A stretch of 64,000 nucleotides of DNA from UBA721 sp002705165 (GTDB taxonomy: Bacteria; Planctomycetota; Planctomycetia; Pirellulales; Pirellulaceae). Shown piece by piece: positions 16,977-26,297 of this stretch. The notes under the pieces were generated by a model. The model was not told the origin of the DNA. It made no database searches and saw only the letters and a program-made list of their open reading frames with translations. Location: assembly GCA_045565995.1 (NCBI GenBank), contig JBJLEF010000005.1, positions 124,001-188,000 on the forward strand, written 5' to 3'. The position numbers and the translations under genes are program-made. How positions within the stretch are numbered: position 1 is the stretch's first letter; each line of letters opens with the position of its first letter.

Positions 16977-18974
16977 CTACTCGGTAGACTCTTCTCCACT
17001 TAGATCTTTCGTAGTTTCAATCGCTTCTTCCGCAGCTCCCTCCGGCGACTCAGAAGTAACTATTGGATTAACGGTAGCTGAAGAAGTCCCAAGCAAAGTA
17101 CGATCCTGCCGGAGAAAGCGAACTAACAATTCGATTTCATCAGCCGTCAGAAGTTTGGTCGCTTCGCTGTGGAAGGCGGGCATCCGGTCATTGTGAGTCC
17201 CCCAGTCTTCACTATAGATCTGATTAGGGTCTGAAATCATCGTGGTTAACCATTCGCTCGAAGCGTAGTTATCCAGCGTGAATACATATCCAAATTCATT
17301 CTCTTGATAGTTATGACAACCCACGCAGCCAAGCGTATCGTCATTCAGGTGATCAATACCAGACTGAATCTTTTCCTGATTGGCCGCATAATCGAGGTAC
17401 GGCAACTTTGCTTCCGCAGACAATGCCCAGGAAACTTCCTCGATCATTCCTAACAGATTCTTCTTATCTTCCTCAGATTCAGCTTCAGCCCACATTGTGT
17501 CACGAATATGAGCAATCATTTCACCTTCACTGTGACTGGTGTTGCCAAAGTAACTGGCACTACCAATACCATTTTCACCTACACTAAGCAGACCCTGTAT
17601 CCAGGCGGGCGATCCAAAACCATAAAGGTCAGGAGCTCCCATCGGCCCTTCAGCATCTGCTGCAATCGCAGGTCCTGCAATCGCCAAACGCTCGTTTTCA
17701 CCGGTCGCGTTATAAGCATGACAACTTGCACATTGCCGGCGGAATAAGCGAAGTCCCACCGTATACGGGTCTTTCTGCTGTAATGCCAATGGCCCCTCGA
17801 GCGGTATCCCGTAGTCTTTTACGAGCTCTTGAATCAGCTCAAATTCCGTATCAGCCCGCTTTACTTCCGCGTGGAACTTAGCTGCTTTCTTATAGGCTGC
17901 TGACTCCGTATCATCTGGATTATTAATATTGTAATTATCTTCCTGGCGAGCTTCCCAGGTTAAATAACCCGCTCCACCAACCACCAAAGCAATCATTAAG
18001 ACATTGAGTGCATGTCCGATCTTAACCCGAGCAATGAATGGCATGAGGAACATAAAACCAAATAACACACCCGGAAATACAATCGCTCCCACAAATTCGT
18101 TATTCCATCCCATACTACCATCGAAGTATTTCAACATTTGAAATAGAAATAGGAAGTACCATTCGGGCCGAGCAGCACCATAAGGTTCCGTGGGTTCCGC
18201 CGGTGGACCAAGTTCTGCAGGATGAATCAAGGCAAACCAAACGACTAGCCCAAAGAGCAGGGCACAAGCGACTCCATCCTTAAGAACCTGCATCGGCCAA
18301 AACATTTGATCGGGACGTTTATCACTACTGTGAGCCGTAATTCCATGCTTACGGAACATCGCCAGGTGTAACACCAAAAAGCCTACCAAGAGGCCCGGCA
18401 GGACACCTGCATGCAAGGCGAAAAAACGCGTCAGTGTAAAGTGCCCGTACTCGTTACCGCCCACTACGATCTTCTGAATATACCCACCGACAAACGGAGG
18501 TAAGGCAGCCAACTCAGTCGCAACTTTTGTCGCCCAGTATCCCTTTTGATCCCATGGAAGCAAATAGCCGGTAAGCCCCAAAGCAAGTGTGATTTGCATC
18601 AGCACGAGCCCTAACCACCAGTTGAATTCACGAGGTTTTACGTAAGCCTTTTCAATGACTACCTGCAAAATATGAATGGGCAACAGACAAACCATTGCCT
18701 GAGCCATCACGTGATGGATACCGCGTAAAAGAGCTCCGCCTTCCATATTGTACGTAATATAATAAACACTGGCCCAAGCGTTCTGGCTGCCGGCACTATA
18801 GTTCATCCACAGGAAAATCCCGGTGATCGCCTGTGTCATAAAGGCAAAAACCAGCATACTTCCAGAGACGTAACGCCATTTGGAACCGCCGGGAATGTTT
18901 TCGTATAGAGCTTCTTCCAGAGATTCCTGAACTCCGGTACGGGAATTAACCCAGTTGTATAACTTTCCAAACAT
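16977..18974 (-). CDS. Cytochrome b fused to a di-heme cytochrome c domain
   Basis: The 665-residue protein is the membrane core of a bc-type quinol oxidising complex. The N-terminal half (about 1-345) is cytochrome b with around eight membrane helices. Heme b ligand pairs are H87/H101 and H188/H203; the 14 residues between the second pair match the b6-type spacing. PEWY, the quinol-oxidation site motif, is at 270-273. The C-terminal third is a periplasmic cytochrome c region with CASCH (C415-H419) and CVGCH (C550-H554), replacing a separate cytochrome c1. It lies 64 bases after the Rieske gene and is surely cotranscribed. Menaquinol, for which genes occur at 30-35 kb, is the likely donor. 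The acceptor is unknown. Confidence 0.92.
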   Translation of the reverse strand: MFGKLYNWVNSRTGVQESLEEALYENIPGGSKWRYVSGSMLVFAFMTQAITGIFLWMNYSAGSQNAWASVYYITYNMEGGALLRGIHHVMAQAMVCLLPIHILQVVIEKAYVKPREFNWWLGLVLMQITLALGLTGYLLPWDQKGYWATKVATELAALPPFVGGYIQKIVVGGNEYGHFTLTRFFALHAGVLPGLLVGFLVLHLAMFRKHGITAHSSDKRPDQMFWPMQVLKDGVACALLFGLVVWFALIHPAELGPPAEPTEPYGAARPEWYFLFLFQMLKYFDGSMGWNNEFVGAIVFPGVLFGFMFLMPFIARVKIGHALNVLMIALVVGGAGYLTWEARQEDNYNINNPDDTESAAYKKAAKFHAEVKRADTEFELIQELVKDYGIPLEGPLALQQKDPYTVGLRLFRRQCASCHAYNATGENERLAIAGPAIAADAEGPMGAPDLYGFGSPAWIQGLLSVGENGIGSASYFGNTSHSEGEMIAHIRDTMWAEAESEEDKKNLLGMIEEVSWALSAEAKLPYLDYAANQEKIQSGIDHLNDDTLGCVGCHNYQENEFGYVFTLDNYASSEWLTTMISDPNQIYSEDWGTHNDRMPAFHSEATKLLTADEIELLVRFLRQDRTLLGTSSATVNPIVTSESPEGAAEEAIETTKDLSGEESTE

Positions 18975-19038
18975 ATTCAGATATATCTCGTTATCTTAAG
19001 ATCGTGTCTTATTTCGTGGCTGAGAAACAACTTATTCG

Positions 19039-19641
19039 TTATTTCTCGATTCGGTCATGCTTACCAGTGTAGTAGTCCACGTAGCGCACAAAAACGTTGT
19101 TATCGTCATCGACTTTGACATCCAGTTTGTCGAGTGAACGAGGACTCGGGTTAGTGGACCCACCAATTTCAAGCTTCGAACCATCCAGTTGGAATGAACT
19201 GTTGTGACAAGGGCAGAGGTAAGCGGCGCTGTCCTGCTCATAAGCAACACTGCAACCAGCATGCGGACAAGTGGTATGGAAACATGAAATGTCTCCCGTT
19301 TCACTCTTTTGTAAATAAACCGAACCGACAGCCTGATTTTCAATGAAGTTCCACGCATCCTGCTTATCGGCAACGATCGTAAATCGGCGAGGGACAGCCG
19401 AGGCAATTTCATCCACACTGGCGACACGAAAGAAACCTTCGGAGTCTGCACCGGTACCACGACTCTTTTTAGGAAGATCTTTCGATTTATCCCGTAAGGG
19501 ATCCATGATGAAGGCATAAATTCCCACGCAAACAGGACCGACCCCGAGAAATGCACCCACAAAGGCTGCTGCCAAGGCTGAAAAAGATCCAAAAAATCCA
19601 CGACGGGATTCATCAGCACTACTGTTATTTATTTCACTCAT
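19039..19641 (-). CDS. Rieske iron-sulfur subunit of the bc complex
   Basis: The 200-residue protein has an N-terminal Tat-like signal anchor (SRRGFF followed by a hydrophobic helix, about residues 20-46) and a C-terminal Rieske domain. The 2Fe-2S ligands are C125 and H127 in CPHAGC and C143 and H146 in CPCHNSSF, with C130 and C145 as the expected disulfide. It transfers an electron from quinol to the cytochrome c part of the partner subunit on the periplasmic side. It is the first gene of the pair, with the cytochrome b-c gene 64 bases downstream. A 274-base gap separates it from nrnA upstream, so it probably has its own promoter. Confidence 0.94.
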   Translation of the reverse strand: MSEINNSSADESRRGFFGSFSALAAAFVGAFLGVGPVCVGIYAFIMDPLRDKSKDLPKKSRGTGADSEGFFRVASVDEIASAVPRRFTIVADKQDAWNFIENQAVGSVYLQKSETGDISCFHTTCPHAGCSVAYEQDSAAYLCPCHNSSFQLDGSKLEIGGSTNPSPRSLDKLDVKVDDDNNVFVRYVDYYTGKHDRIEK

Positions 19642-19915
19642 TTATTAAGTAACCCCACGAATGAAGTGATAAACCACTGCATCCTCTTTATGTACAAAAA
19701 CAAAAGCCTACCGCAGTCATATCAAGCTAATAAATTAGCTCTGAAAAGGATTCTCCAGGTCACCGGGCAGGGTATTGGCTGACCTCAAAAACGGCGGGCA
19801 ATTTCGGTGCGATCCATTCTCGTCGAATCGTTACATTCCGGAGTCATGGAATCGACAAAACCACGGCTACCTCGCCATGCAGCAGACAGGACAACCGGGT
19901 TACCGACTATATCGA

Positions 19916-20899
19916 TTATTGCAACTTGGCAATCATTGCGTCAAGGAGCCTACCTTGACACTCTTTAAATGGTCCCTCTATACCGGCACCAGCAGCAGCC
20001 TTATGGCCACCACCGCCGAATTGACGTGCTAAGTCACTGCAATCCAGTTCGCATCGACTGCGAAAACTGACTTTGTAAACATCGGGTGTTTGCTCTACCA
20101 GAATAAATGCGGCATCGGTCCCTTTAATCGTTAGACACAAGTTAACCAGATCTTCGGTATCCGTTGGCACAGCTCCCGTGTTCTCAAAATCCTCGAGTCT
20201 GATAAACGTATGAGCCAGACGGCCATCAAGTTCTACACCCACGCGTTCTAAGACCGTCCCTCGTAGACGAAGGCGACCTATCGTCTCCTGTTCATAGAGT
20301 TGCCCGTAAATTTCTGACGGAACCGCACCTGCTGCCACCAAGCGGGACGCTAGCTGATATGTTCCGGCACCTGCGGAACCAAACCGATACCAGCCTGTGT
20401 CTGTCGCCACGGCAGCGAATAATGGCCGCGCCATCCGAGCATTCCACTCGACACCTAATGCATCAGCAGCATCTGCCACAAGCTTCCCTGCCGCCTCCGC
20501 TGTGGTATCTTTGAAAAATGTCGCGCCCAGATCATCTTCACCCTGATGATGATCCACAACAATCAAAGGGATATCCATCGCCTTAATGACCTCACCCATC
20601 GGCCCCAACTGCGCCCACGCACTGGTATCGAGAACCATATGGATATCACGGTCCTGAAGGTCCTCCCGTTGAATATCGACACCAATCGCTTTAATACGGT
20701 TTTCCGGGTCAATGAAGGCCAGATTAGGGGGAGTGGGTTGACCGTTAACAATAATGACGTCTTTACCAAGCTGTTCCAGTACCTCCATCATACCCAACAC
20801 ACTTCCAAGCGCATCACAATCAGGACGAATGTGACTCGTCAACATAAAACGATCGTGAGCCTGAATAACTTCAATGAATTCTTGCCAGTTAACGGCCAT
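19916..20899 (-). CDS. nrnA: DHH/DHHA1 phosphoesterase, NrnA-like
   Basis: The 327-residue protein has the DHH phosphoesterase layout: SHIRPDCDALGS (metal ligands) near residue 25, a second aspartate motif around LDTSAW, VVDHHQ near residue 115, and the C-terminal DHHA1 domain with FGGGGHKAAAG. NrnA-type enzymes degrade oligoribonucleotides of 2-5 nt from the 5' end or remove the 3'-phosphate from pAp. AGGAAT precedes the ATG. It stands between ribF (140 bases upstream) and the Rieske gene (274 bases downstream) on the same strand. A role in c-di-nucleotide turnover is a possible alternative, because related DHH enzymes cleave pGpG or c-di-AMP. Confidence 0.88.
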   Translation of the reverse strand: MAVNWQEFIEVIQAHDRFMLTSHIRPDCDALGSVLGMMEVLEQLGKDVIIVNGQPTPPNLAFIDPENRIKAIGVDIQREDLQDRDIHMVLDTSAWAQLGPMGEVIKAMDIPLIVVDHHQGEDDLGATFFKDTTAEAAGKLVADAADALGVEWNARMARPLFAAVATDTGWYRFGSAGAGTYQLASRLVAAGAVPSEIYGQLYEQETIGRLRLRGTVLERVGVELDGRLAHTFIRLEDFENTGAVPTDTEDLVNLCLTIKGTDAAFILVEQTPDVYKVSFRSRCELDCSDLARQFGGGGHKAAAGAGIEGPFKECQGRLLDAMIAKLQ

Positions 20900-21038
20900 A
20901 AGTATTCCTATGTTGCTTTGGTCAGCGGGAAAAGCATCTCGCTAACAGATAGTTACTTTCGAAATTCCAAATAAGAAGGTGTCAATCAAGTAGAACCTAA
21001 GAACGAATTACTGAATAGTATCTAGTTCCCCGAGTGGA

Positions 21039-21983
21039 TCATCCTCGGGATCTCATGAGGTATTCCGTTGCAATTTCACGAGCCTCAGCCACATCCTGCT
21101 GCAATTGACTTTTTAGTTGTGCCGCCGATTCAAACGAAACCGTACCTCGTATACGACTAAGCATATCGACTTCCATTATCTGTCCGTACAAATTGCCCTC
21201 AAAGCCGATTATATGCACTTCAAACTTATGGTCGTCTTCTTTGAACGTCGGATTACCTCCCACGTGAATGGCTGCTGGTAAGCTACAAGACTCCGTTATG
21301 GCAACTCCCGCATAGACACCCGGAGCGGGAATCAAGGTGTCAATCGCATCGAGGTTGGCTGTCGGAAACCCGATTTCACTGCCTCGTTTCATGCCATGTG
21401 TCACCATCCCCCGTAAGCGGTAAGGCCGCGTCAGGTCCCGACGAGCCGAATCGATGTCTCCTGCAGCAACTGCCCTGCGGATACGACTGCTTGAGACATA
21501 ATCCTCTTCTTCCAGTAATGGTTGCACAACCTGCAACTCGACCTCGTTAGTGTCGCAAAGCAACTGCAAAACCTCAATGGTACCTTCGCGTCCCTTTCCA
21601 AATGCAAAATTCGGTCCTTCGACTAATGCCTTCGCGCCCAGTGCATCCACGATGATCTGCTGAAAGAAATCCTCAGCCGATAATTCGAGTAGTGACGGAT
21701 TAGTCGGGTATACGACCGTTACGTCCACTCCTAATTCTTCCAGCAACAAAGCCTTACGCGATGTCCATGTCAACGGTGGTGGTGCCAATTGTGGCCTGAG
21801 TAAACGTACCGGGTGAGGATCAAAGGTGAAGACCTTCGCTGGCCCATTATGTTTAGTAGCCAAATTCTTTAATTGTTCAACTATCCGCGCATGACCACGG
21901 TGTACTCCATCAAAGTTACCGATCGTAACGGCACCGCCACGCAGCGTATCGTCTAACTGACTTAAATCACGAATAAGCTTCAT
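21039..21983 (-). CDS. ribF: Bifunctional riboflavin kinase/FAD synthetase RibF
   Basis: The 314-residue enzyme phosphorylates riboflavin to FMN and adenylylates FMN to FAD. The N-terminal nucleotidyltransferase domain has TIGNFDGVHRGHARIV (residues about 20-35) and the C-terminal flavokinase domain has GSEIGFPTANLD in the ATP/flavin-binding loop. Length is typical. The ATG at 21983 directly abuts the stop codon of nnrD (21984-21986), so translation is probably coupled. It is the third gene of larB-nnrD-ribF. FAD and FMN are needed by many enzymes, and the UbiX product made elsewhere in the window is a prenylated FMN. Confidence 0.93.
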   Translation of the reverse strand: MKLIRDLSQLDDTLRGGAVTIGNFDGVHRGHARIVEQLKNLATKHNGPAKVFTFDPHPVRLLRPQLAPPPLTWTSRKALLLEELGVDVTVVYPTNPSLLELSAEDFFQQIIVDALGAKALVEGPNFAFGKGREGTIEVLQLLCDTNEVELQVVQPLLEEEDYVSSSRIRRAVAAGDIDSARRDLTRPYRLRGMVTHGMKRGSEIGFPTANLDAIDTLIPAPGVYAGVAITESCSLPAAIHVGGNPTFKEDDHKFEVHIIGFEGNLYGQIMEVDMLSRIRGTVSFESAAQLKSQLQQDVAEAREIATEYLMRSRG

Positions 21984-22844
21984 TTATTTTCCTGCCTGAG
22001 TCTGCTGGAATGCTGCAGGTAAATACTCGATGAGGTCCGTTGCAATCAGGGAAATCTGGCCCGTATCCCGCACTGCCAGGTCTCCTGCCAAACCATGTAA
22101 ATAGGCTCCCATTAAAGCTGCGTTCAAAACATCAAACTGTTGCGCCAGCAGTGCGGCAATCACTCCCGTGAGCACATCTCCGCTACCAGCTGTCGCCATT
22201 CCGGGGTTACCTGTCGAATTGTAATGGGACTCGGTCCCGTCGGTTACCAGCGATTCATGCCCTTTAAGAAGAATGGTTAAATCAAATTCGGAAGCCAATT
22301 CCCGGGCCTGCTGTTCTTGCAACTCCCGTTCAACCACACCGTCTCTTCCCAATTTTCTCAATAAGCGTTTGAACTCTCCCGGATGAGGAGTCAGTATGCG
22401 GGGACCAGCAGCACCAGCCAACGTCGTCAGATTATTTAACCCATCGGCATCAAAAACGATCGGCCCTTCATAGTTTTGATAAATCTCGTCGACCAGATCC
22501 GACAAAGCATCATTCCGACTCAAACCTGGTCCAACGGCCAGTACATTATATTTCCCCAAGCCACCCACTACTCGGCCTAACTCATCAGCGGAAACCGCCA
22601 TCGCTCCCGCAGCATCTTCCAATGTGCCAATGGTCATATAACAGGGATTAAAGCCTGCGACAATCGGCTGAGCGGAAGTCGAAGTAGCCACCGTTACCAG
22701 ACCGGCACCGCTACGCAAGGCAGCCAAAGCCGACATCGCAATCGCTCCGGACATATAACGACTACCGCCAATCAACAGCAGATGTCCGTAATCTCCTTTG
22801 TGACTGTCCGATGCACGAGGCACTAATCCAGTCATGACATTCAT
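21984..22844 (-). CDS. nnrD: ADP/ATP-dependent NAD(P)H-hydrate dehydratase
   Basis: The 286-residue protein repairs hydrated NADH and NADPH, using ADP or ATP. It is only the C-terminal YjeF (carbohydrate kinase-like) half; the epimerase half (NnrE) is not fused here. Motifs are LLIGGSRYMSGAIAMSA at the N-terminus, VFDADGLN, LTPHPGEFKRL, LLKGHESLV and GNPGMATAGSGDVLTG, the last being the nucleotide-binding and catalytic Asp motif. It overlaps larB by four bases (ATGA) and abuts ribF, so the three genes form one tight unit. The link may be metabolic housekeeping of nicotinamide and flavin cofactors. Confidence 0.92.
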   Translation of the reverse strand: MNVMTGLVPRASDSHKGDYGHLLLIGGSRYMSGAIAMSALAALRSGAGLVTVATSTSAQPIVAGFNPCYMTIGTLEDAAGAMAVSADELGRVVGGLGKYNVLAVGPGLSRNDALSDLVDEIYQNYEGPIVFDADGLNNLTTLAGAAGPRILTPHPGEFKRLLRKLGRDGVVERELQEQQARELASEFDLTILLKGHESLVTDGTESHYNSTGNPGMATAGSGDVLTGVIAALLAQQFDVLNAALMGAYLHGLAGDLAVRDTGQISLIATDLIEYLPAAFQQTQAGK

Positions 22845-23605
22845 GACTCGGTCCCTTTAAGTCGACGGAGCATAACGCCAGCGTTATAGGCGGCCTTAAA
22901 GCCTGCGTCAACATTGGTGACTAACACATTAGAAGCACAACTATTAAGCATTCCGAGCAGGGCAGTAACACCTCCGAACGCCGTCGAGTATCCAACGCTG
23001 GTGGGTACCGCCAAGACCGGACAATCGACATAACCGCCAACAACACTTGGCAAAGCTCCCTCCAGACCAGCGACCACAATTAAAACATCGGCCGACCGAA
23101 GGGTTTCAACATGCTCAATTAACCTGTGTGGACCCGCAACTCCAACGTCTTCAATAAATTCATAATCGACCCCCATCCAAATCAGTGTCTCCACTGCTTC
23201 AGCGGCTACCGGTAAATCACTAGTCCCCGCTGAGATCACTAAAACTCGCCCGGATATAGTTTGAGACCCTGCGAGATCCCACCGCAGAACACGGGCAACT
23301 TTGTTGTAAAGCACACCTTCCAGCATTGCCATCACAATCTCTGCCTTGTCAGCCGAAACTCGTGTTGCTAACGAAGGTTGGCCATGATCACGCTGAGCCT
23401 GCATTGTTGAAGCAATTGTCTCGGCCGCCTTATTCTCGCCGAAGATAACCTCCGGAAACCCACATCGTCGCTGACGATCGAGGTCCAGCGTCACGCCTTC
23501 TACACGGACAGCAACTTGTGCAGCCAACTCTTTTTGAGCAGCCTCGACAGATAAGTCTCCCTGAGAAACCAGTTCAAGTAACTGGCGTAATTGCTCTATT
23601 TCCAT
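22841..23605 (-). CDS. larB: LarB-like pyridinium-3,5-biscarboxylate mononucleotide synthase
   Basis: The 254-residue protein has an N-terminal helical region and a C-terminal PurE-like domain with VISAGTSDLPVAAEA, GLEGALPSVVGG and PTSVGYSTAFGG. A cysteine in LNSCASNVLV fits the catalytic cysteine of LarB. In lactobacilli LarB carboxylates and hydrolyses nicotinic acid adenine dinucleotide, starting the nickel-pincer nucleotide cofactor. No LarC or LarE gene lies in this window, so whether the pathway is complete cannot be judged. The gene overlaps nnrD by four bases. The substrate (NaAD) and the adjacent NAD(P)HX repair gene give a plausible nicotinamide theme. Confidence 0.85.
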   Translation of the reverse strand: MEIEQLRQLLELVSQGDLSVEAAQKELAAQVAVRVEGVTLDLDRQRRCGFPEVIFGENKAAETIASTMQAQRDHGQPSLATRVSADKAEIVMAMLEGVLYNKVARVLRWDLAGSQTISGRVLVISAGTSDLPVAAEAVETLIWMGVDYEFIEDVGVAGPHRLIEHVETLRSADVLIVVAGLEGALPSVVGGYVDCPVLAVPTSVGYSTAFGGVTALLGMLNSCASNVLVTNVDAGFKAAYNAGVMLRRLKGTES

Positions 23606-23657
23606 GAAGTTCTTCGTGACCTAATACTGTTTGACACCCGTAATGTAAAACTGATCG

Positions 23658-23698
23658 GCTCAGAATCTTTAGTATAAGCAGAAGAATAGATTCTGAGC
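23658..23698. repeat. Perfect 11-bp inverted repeat in a divergent promoter region
   Basis: GCTCAGAATCT (23658-23668) and AGATTCTGAGC (23688-23698) are perfectly complementary with a 19-base spacer. It lies 53 bases upstream of larB and about 100 bases before the glycosyltransferase gene, with no T run, so an operator or a 5' hairpin is more likely than a terminator. No regulator can be assigned. Confidence 0.6.
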
Positions 23699-23795
23699 AT
23701 TGGTGTAATTGGCTGTCGGTGAACTTATACAGCAACCGAAATAAATAACATCCGACAATACAAATAAGAGCTATCCGCTTTCCTGAAACACCTCC

Positions 23796-24881
23796 ATGAA
23801 AAGAATCGCAAATTTCATCCCCTCACTTAGCGGTGGTGGCGCCGAAAGAGTCGTCGTCAATTTACTGCGTGCATTCGATCGCGATAAAGTTACCCCTCTC
23901 TTAATTACCGGCTCTGTCACCGGACCGTTCGCAGACAAAATTCCTGACGACGTTGAAGTCATTGACTTAAAGACGCCCCAAATGCGGAAGGCCACTCGTC
24001 CCTTAATCGAAGTTCTTAACCGACAAAAAGCGGACTTGGTAATTTCTCACCTAAGCCATGCCAATATTGCCATCCTCCGGGCTGCCCGGAAAGCGAAGCA
24101 CCGCCCCACGATTGCCGTCGTCGAACACATGACGATGTCAGCTTATAAAGGCGAACGTTGGCGTGATCGATTGATCAAACCTTTGACCAAACGACTTTAT
24201 CCTCATGCCGATCATATCATCAGCGTATCCAACGACGCTGCAAGAGACCTCGAACAGGTTCTTTCTTTACCTAAAAATTCAGTCCAGGCAATTTACAATC
24301 CAGTCGTTAGCCCTGAACTGGAACAACAAGCCAGAGAGAACATTGAGCATCCACTAGGCCAATTTAAAGGCAAACTGATCCTTGGTGTCGGCAGGCTTAG
24401 TGAACAGAAGGATTTTTCGACGCTTATCGAATCGTTTTCAAAACTACATACCCATGTAGACATGGCGGTCCATCTAGCCATTCTGGGAACGGGCGAACAG
24501 GAATCATTACTACGGTCTCTGATAGCTAAACACGAGCTACAAGACTCGATTTCGCTGATTGGCTTCCAAGACAATCCATATGCCTGGATGCGCAAGGCCG
24601 ACTTATTTGTACTATCGAGTCGCTGGGAGGCGTTGCCAACCGTCCTGATAGAAGCCATGGCCTGTGGTACCAATATCGTCTCCACAGATTGTCCCTCCGG
24701 CCCGCGGGAAATACTCCCACCTGCCTTACATGACCATTTGGTCGAGGTGGGTGATACTTCGGCGTTAGCTCAACAGATGAGTCGAGTTCTCCGCCATCCG
24801 ATAACGGCAAAACAGTGGACCACTGCTGTCAGCCACTTTTCATTTGCTCACGCAGCCACCGCATATTCCGAGCTAATCTAG
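23796..24881 (+). CDS. Glycosyltransferase family 4-like protein
   Basis: The 361-residue protein has the GT-B fold of GT4 enzymes. The N-terminal domain begins with FIPSLSGGGAERVVVNLLRA, the glycine-rich acceptor-side loop typical of GT4. The C-terminal domain has GVGRLSEQKDF, the strand LAILGTGEQE and the nucleotide-sugar motif SSRWEALPTVLIEAMACG, with the conserved glutamates. Such enzymes transfer hexose from UDP- or GDP-sugars to lipid-linked or polysaccharide acceptors at the cytoplasmic membrane face. There are no membrane segments. It stands alone, divergent from larB, so the acceptor cannot be inferred. Confidence 0.9.
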   Translation: MKRIANFIPSLSGGGAERVVVNLLRAFDRDKVTPLLITGSVTGPFADKIPDDVEVIDLKTPQMRKATRPLIEVLNRQKADLVISHLSHANIAILRAARKAKHRPTIAVVEHMTMSAYKGERWRDRLIKPLTKRLYPHADHIISVSNDAARDLEQVLSLPKNSVQAIYNPVVSPELEQQARENIEHPLGQFKGKLILGVGRLSEQKDFSTLIESFSKLHTHVDMAVHLAILGTGEQESLLRSLIAKHELQDSISLIGFQDNPYAWMRKADLFVLSSRWEALPTVLIEAMACGTNIVSTDCPSGPREILPPALHDHLVEVGDTSALAQQMSRVLRHPITAKQWTTAVSHFSFAHAATAYSELI

Positions 24882-25039
24882 GAGAACTGTCTTAGGTGGC
24901 ATTAACCGTCCGAAGTGCTTGGGCGGCTCTTGTCAGTTTAAACAACCGCAATCACAATGAGGGGATTCAGCGCAGATGTTGAAGTCTGCCTCCTACCAAA
25001 ACTCAAACCTGTTCCAGACTTTTTGAAAGAGTAATAGCA

Positions 25040-26254
25040 ATGCCAAGCTGTGTTTTAGCTTATTCCGGCGGTTTAGACACTTCCGTTATCCTTGGATGGC
25101 TCCAGGATCAGGGATACGACGTTCACTGCGTCTATGTCGACCTTGGCCAACCTTGTGAAGACCGGGAAGCGATCATGCAAAAGGCCCATGATTGTGGGGC
25201 TGTTAGTGCTCGACTGGTTGATGTGCAGGAAGAGCTTTGCCGTGACTTTGCCTTCCCGGTTTTGCAGTGGCAAGCTAAATATGAAAGTATCTACCTGCTC
25301 GGTACCTCCATTGCACGCCCTTTAATTTCCAAAGTCTGTCTGGAAGTTGCTCGTGAAGTCGGAGCTGAGGCTTACGTTCACGGAGCGACGGGTAAAGGTA
25401 ACGACCAATGTCGCTTTCAACTGGCAGCGGAAGCTCTTGATCCGAATGTCAAAATGATTGCTCCCTGGCGAATCAAAGAGTTTCGTGAATTATTCCCTGG
25501 CCGTACAGAAATGATCGCTTACTGCGAAGGGAAGGGCATCCCAGTAAAGGCTTCAGTTTCCAAGCCATATAGTTCTGATGAAAACTGCTTACATATCAGC
25601 TATGAAGCCGGTGATTTAGAGGATTTGGAAGTCAACGGCGTTGACAAAGTGGACTTTGGAATGGGGGTGTCTCCCCAGGACGCTCCTGAGGAAGTTGAGA
25701 AAGTCACGATTAAGATCGAGAAAGGTGTACCTGTCGCTGTCAATGGCGAAGAACTTTCACCTTTGGGAATCGTAAAGACTCTCAATGACATAGGTGGCCG
25801 GAATGGTGTTGGCCGTATCGACATGGTTGAAAACCGTTTCGTTGGTATGAAAAGTCGTGGTGTTTATGAATCCCCTGGGATGACAGTGCTCTACGATGCA
25901 TTGCTCGTACTGGAACAACTTACGATGGACCGAGATCTATGCCATCTACGAGATCGTCTCAAGACAGAAGTTGCTGAAATGGTCTACTACGGACACTGGT
26001 ACTGTGCACGGATGGATGCCTTGCTCGCTTTTAATGATGTTGCCATGCAACACGTTACCGGCGAAGTAACGTTAGGACTTTATAAGGGCAATATCATTGT
26101 CGAGAGCCGAACGAGCCCTAACAGTCTTTACGATGAAGGTATCGCCACGATGGAAGGTGGCGGTTCCTACAATCAGGATGATGCCGAAGGTTTCCTCAGG
26201 ATCATGGGACTCCCTTACCGAGTTCAGGGCCGGATTACTCCGCGCGATTATTAA
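25040..26254 (+). CDS. argG: Argininosuccinate synthase
   Basis: The 404-residue enzyme joins citrulline and aspartate with ATP in arginine synthesis. The N-terminal ATP pyrophosphatase loop AYSGGLDTSVIL is intact, and later landmarks include ATGKGNDQCRF, SYEAGDLEDLE and GVYESPGMTVL. Length is normal. GAAAGAG stands seven to eight bases before the ATG. It is monocistronic here and is followed by a weak hairpin with a T run. The 158 bases upstream contain no Arg-rich leader peptide. Confidence 0.96.
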   Translation: MPSCVLAYSGGLDTSVILGWLQDQGYDVHCVYVDLGQPCEDREAIMQKAHDCGAVSARLVDVQEELCRDFAFPVLQWQAKYESIYLLGTSIARPLISKVCLEVAREVGAEAYVHGATGKGNDQCRFQLAAEALDPNVKMIAPWRIKEFRELFPGRTEMIAYCEGKGIPVKASVSKPYSSDENCLHISYEAGDLEDLEVNGVDKVDFGMGVSPQDAPEEVEKVTIKIEKGVPVAVNGEELSPLGIVKTLNDIGGRNGVGRIDMVENRFVGMKSRGVYESPGMTVLYDALLVLEQLTMDRDLCHLRDRLKTEVAEMVYYGHWYCARMDALLAFNDVAMQHVTGEVTLGLYKGNIIVESRTSPNSLYDEGIATMEGGGSYNQDDAEGFLRIMGLPYRVQGRITPRDY

Positions 26255-26297
26255 TCCAATCAGTCCGCTACAGCGTTAACACGCCAGACAACGAAAC

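Noticed and set aside
19032..19619. 195-codon minus-strand frame inside the Rieske gene
   Set aside because: It overlaps the Rieske gene in another frame on the same strand, and its product has no domain pattern, whereas the Rieske frame has all ligands.
24957..25034. 25-codon open frame just before argG, considered as a leader peptide
   Set aside because: It contains only one arginine codon, no terminator or antiterminator pairs follow it, and it has no ribosome binding site.
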